Source: an uncultured Lachnospiraceae bacterium (GTDB taxonomy: Bacteria; Bacillota; Clostridia; Lachnospirales; Lachnospiraceae). From it: a stretch of DNA of 6,407 nucleotides. A program made the translations under genes and the position numbers. The notes beneath the pieces are model-generated. The model was not told where the DNA came from. It did not search any database and was given only the letters and a program-made list of their open reading frames with translations. Location: assembly GCA_910585065.1 (NCBI GenBank), contig CAJUCG010000203.1, positions 1 through 6,407 on the forward strand, given 5' to 3'. Positions 6,354 through 6,407 of this stretch are shown here, piece by piece. The first letter of the stretch is position 1. Each line of letters opens with the position of its first letter.

Positions 6354-6382
6354 TTGTAGGTTTGTCAAACATATGTTACACT
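6354..6382 (+). promoter_or_regulatory. Possible extended -10 promoter for a gene beyond the right edge
   Basis: TTGTAG (6354-6359) and TACACT (6377-6382) are 17 bp apart, with an extended -10 TG at 6374-6375 and an A/T-rich stretch (6336-6353) upstream that could act as an UP element. Neither hexamer is a strong match. It follows the ktrA terminator and no gene lies between it and the window end, so it would drive a rightward gene outside. Confidence 0.45.
6366..6379. promoter_or_regulatory. LexA-box-like palindrome over the -10 region
   Basis: The site is centred on the perfect 10-bp palindrome AACATATGTT (6368-6377), which is the core of the Bacillus LexA/DinR box. Over 14 positions it matches the consensus CGAACRNRYGTTYG at 11; the outer G/Y/G positions deviate. 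It overlaps the proposed -10 box, where a repressor would act. It could equally be an operator for another regulator. Confidence 0.35.
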
Positions 6383-6407
6383 GACCGTAAAAAATCCTTC
6401 AATACCT

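Overview
The window reads as a low-GC Firmicutes chromosome, most likely a motile member of the Clostridia (Lachnospiraceae-like). The evidence is strong AGGAGG-type ribosome sites, clear sigma-A promoters, a KtrAB potassium system, a Cache-type chemoreceptor and a charged small protein of a kind I associate with Lachnospiraceae. Family assignments come from motif reading; no database search was possible. All protein genes lie on the + strand. I see no insertion sequence, CRISPR array, phage gene or integrase.

Region by region: (1) 1-395 is a tRNA cluster. It holds the 3' part of tRNA-Asp(GTC), cut by the window edge, then a tRNA-Val(TAC)/tRNA-Leu(TAA) unit with its own promoter and a rho-independent terminator. 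(2) 541-1146 is a stand-alone SRAP (HMCES/YedK) gene for abasic-site DNA-protein crosslinking, with every catalytic residue in place. (3) 1256-3998 is a sensory/motility segment. A membrane chemoreceptor (MCP) with a single-Cache-like sensor is driven by an extended -10 sigma-A promoter. It is followed at once by a sigma-28 (SigD/FliA)-like promoter that begins 3 nt after the MCP stop and leads into an uncharacterised, highly charged 257-aa protein. A strong hairpin terminator closes the segment. (4) 4057-6270 is a ktrB-ktrA potassium-uptake operon with its own promoter and terminator. (5) 6271-6407 is the upstream region of a gene beyond the right edge. It has a possible promoter and two degenerate LexA-box-like sites.

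The tRNA unit, SRAP gene and KtrAB operon are ordinary housekeeping, repair and ion-homeostasis units. The least described part is the 257-aa protein. Its sigma-28-like promoter suggests, by inference, that it is made with the late flagellar/chemotaxis regulon. No part of the window amounts to a clear new multi-gene system.
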